5,451 nt of DNA from an uncultured Erysipelotrichaceae bacterium. GTDB taxonomy: Bacteria; Bacillota_I; Bacilli_A; RF39; UBA660. The notes beneath the pieces were generated by a model, which worked only from the letters and a program-made list of their open reading frames with translations, made no database searches and was not told where the DNA came from. The translations under genes and the position numbers were made by a program. Shown here piece after piece: positions 4,792-5,451 of the stretch. Position 1 is the stretch's first letter. Each line of letters starts with the position of its first letter. The stretch spans positions 1 to 5,451 of the forward strand of contig CACXFI010000009.1 of assembly GCA_902766875.1 (NCBI GenBank), given 5' to 3'.

Positions 4792-4811
4792 AATATCATT
4801 TCAATAATATT
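4792..4811 (-). promoter_or_regulatory. A/U hairpin before csp SD
   Basis: AATATTAT-TGAA-ATGATATT forms an 8-bp stem with A-U pairs and one G-U pair only, 1 nt upstream of the GGAAGAGAGGTG ribosome-binding region. Such a stem should melt at moderate temperature. A temperature- or Csp-sensitive role is inference. Confidence 0.4.
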
Positions 4812-4860
4812 GTAATCCTAAATAATAACAAATGCAAAGAATTTAGAACTACAAAACTCG

Positions 4861-4882
4861 ACACTTTTTGCTGCAGCAGTGC
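4861..4882 (-). promoter_or_regulatory. 5'-end hairpin of csp mRNA
   Basis: At the predicted transcript start, GCAC (4879-4882) can pair with GTGT (4861-4864, one G-U), enclosing the self-complementary TGCTGCAGCA (4869-4878) and an AAAA linker. This is a plausible 5' stem-loop of the long cold-shock UTR. Confidence 0.4.
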
Positions 4883-4885
4883 ACG

Positions 4886-4916
4886 ATTATAATACCATAG
4901 TAGAAATATCTATCAA
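4886..4916 (-). promoter_or_regulatory. Promoter of csp
   Basis: The -35 TTGATA (4911-4916, 5 of 6) is followed by two overlapping -10 choices. TATTAT (4889-4894) has a 16-bp spacer and an extended TGG, and TATAAT (4886-4891) has a 19-bp spacer. The first has the better geometry, the second the better hexamer. Either gives a 5' UTR of roughly 105-110 nt. Confidence 0.75.
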
Positions 4917-4950
4917 AAGGCATTTAGTCAAAAGTTTCTTTTAAATTCAT

Positions 4951-4982
4951 AAAAGAAAAAACGATAACTAATCGTTATCGTT
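4951..4982 (-). terminator. Rho-independent terminator of the parB-family gene
   Basis: A 9-bp stem AACGATAAC/GTTATCGTT (4974-4982 with 4960-4968) with loop GATTA runs into TTTTTCTTTT. The stem begins inside the TAA stop codon of the parB-family gene. The 5' arm lies in a short direct repeat of GATAAC. Confidence 0.9.
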
Positions 4983-5451
4983 ATCTAATTTTTATATTCA
5001 TTATTTCTAATATTCTATCTAAATCCTTATCAGAATCAAAATAAACTTCAATTCTCTTATTATTAACTTTTACTTTAGTTCCTAATATTTCTCTCAATTC
5101 ACTTTCAACATAAGAATAATTATTATTACTTTCTCTTCTTATTATAGGAACTTTCTTTTTTACTTCAGAACTATTAGAAATATTTTCTAACTCTCTTACA
5201 CTTAAGTTATCAGTAACCACTTTAGAAGCCATTTCTTCTATCTTATAATCATCTTCTATTTTAGATAATACTCTCGCATGCCCCATAGAAATTTTATTTT
5301 CAAGAACTAAATTTTGAACACTATCAGGAAGTCTTAATAACCCTAAAGTGTTGGTAACATGACTTCTACTTTTTCCTATTCTACTAGCTAATTCATCTTG
5401 AGTAATATTTAAACTTTCTATCAAACCTTTATAAGCCCAAGCTAATTCTAT
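4981..5451 (-). CDS. ParB/Noc-family DNA-binding protein (5' end outside window)
   Basis: ParB (Spo0J) and Noc are CTP-dependent DNA clamps. ParB loads at parS for chromosome segregation; Noc links nucleoid position to division. The 156 visible C-terminal residues begin IELAWAYKGLIE, which continues to the window edge with no start codon, so the gene is partial. The helix-turn-helix, NITQDELASRIGKSRSHVTN (visible 15-34), is followed by TLGLLRLP and ISMGHARVLSKI, typical of the central DNA-binding domain. The final 40 residues (EILGTKVKVNNKRIEVYFDSDKDLDRILEIM) match the C-terminal dimerisation domain. The N-terminal CTP-binding part lies beyond the window, so ParB and Noc cannot be told apart with confidence; ParB is somewhat favoured. 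A terminator overlaps its stop codon. Confidence 0.9.
   Translation of the reverse strand: MELAWAYKGLIESLNITQDELASRIGKSRSHVTNTLGLLRLPDSVQNLVLENKISMGHARVLSKIEDDYKIEEMASKVVTDNLSVRELENISNSSEVKKKVPIIRRESNNNYSYVESELREILGTKVKVNNKRIEVYFDSDKDLDRILEIMNIKIR

Noticed and set aside
4774..4980. Short open frame of eight codons starting ATGAATTTAAAAG in the parB-csp spacer
   Set aside because: It has no SD, follows directly on a terminator U-tract and lies upstream of the predicted csp transcript.
35..5451. Possible TGA-to-Trp recoding, because no gene ends in TGA
   Set aside because: The checked Trp codons, at least one in each of the seven Trp-containing products, are TGG and no in-frame TGA interrupts any gene; ten stop codons in an AT-rich genome are too few to infer code change.
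1..5451. Search for mobile elements, CRISPR repeats, tRNAs, toxin-antitoxin or defence genes
   Set aside because: No spaced repeats, transposase motifs, tRNA cloverleaf or such gene families were seen; almost all the sequence is accounted for by conserved genes and their regulatory RNA.

Overview
The window is AT-rich and every supported gene reads on the minus strand. Strong AGGAGG-type Shine-Dalgarno (SD) sites, sigma-A type promoters with 16-17 bp spacers, and hairpin-plus-U-tract terminators point to a low-GC Bacillota (Firmicutes) chromosome, perhaps a Bacilli/Erysipelotrichia-like or clostridial lineage; the genus cannot be fixed from sequence alone. All ten stop codons are TAA or TAG. 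The Trp codons I checked (at least one in each of the seven Trp-containing products) are TGG, so nothing indicates a TGA=Trp code.

In transcription order (right to left): the 3' part of a parB/noc-family chromosome partitioning gene runs in from beyond the window and ends in a terminator (4951-5451). Next is a monocistronic cold-shock protein gene with its own promoter, a structured 5' UTR of about 108 nt and a strong terminator (4514-4916). Then comes a small operon of a Tic20/DUF4870-like membrane protein overlapping gmk, guanylate kinase (3256-4494). The rest is the conserved transcription/translation cluster: secE-nusG with an excellent extended -10 promoter (2451-3248), rplK-rplA with a promoter and a structured leader resembling a ribosomal protein L1 binding site (1088-2419), and rplJ-rplL with a consensus promoter overlapping the rplA stop codon and a recognisable L10 leader (35-1098). 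A terminator follows rplL directly (1-26); rpoB is not visible.

The genes are housekeeping. SecE/NusG serve protein export and transcription elongation, L11/L1 and L10/L12 build the GTPase-associated region and L1 stalk of the 50S subunit, and Gmk supplies GDP. The window contains no evident mobile element, defence system, CRISPR array or new protein system. The interesting material is in the untranslated RNA: a nearly complete L10 attenuation switch can be read base by base, two related L1-site-like folds precede rplK and rplA, and the csp and secE mRNAs each begin with a GCAC...GTGT hairpin. Four gene starts were moved or decided by SD position: rplK (GTG), secE, rplJ and the DUF4870-like gene.
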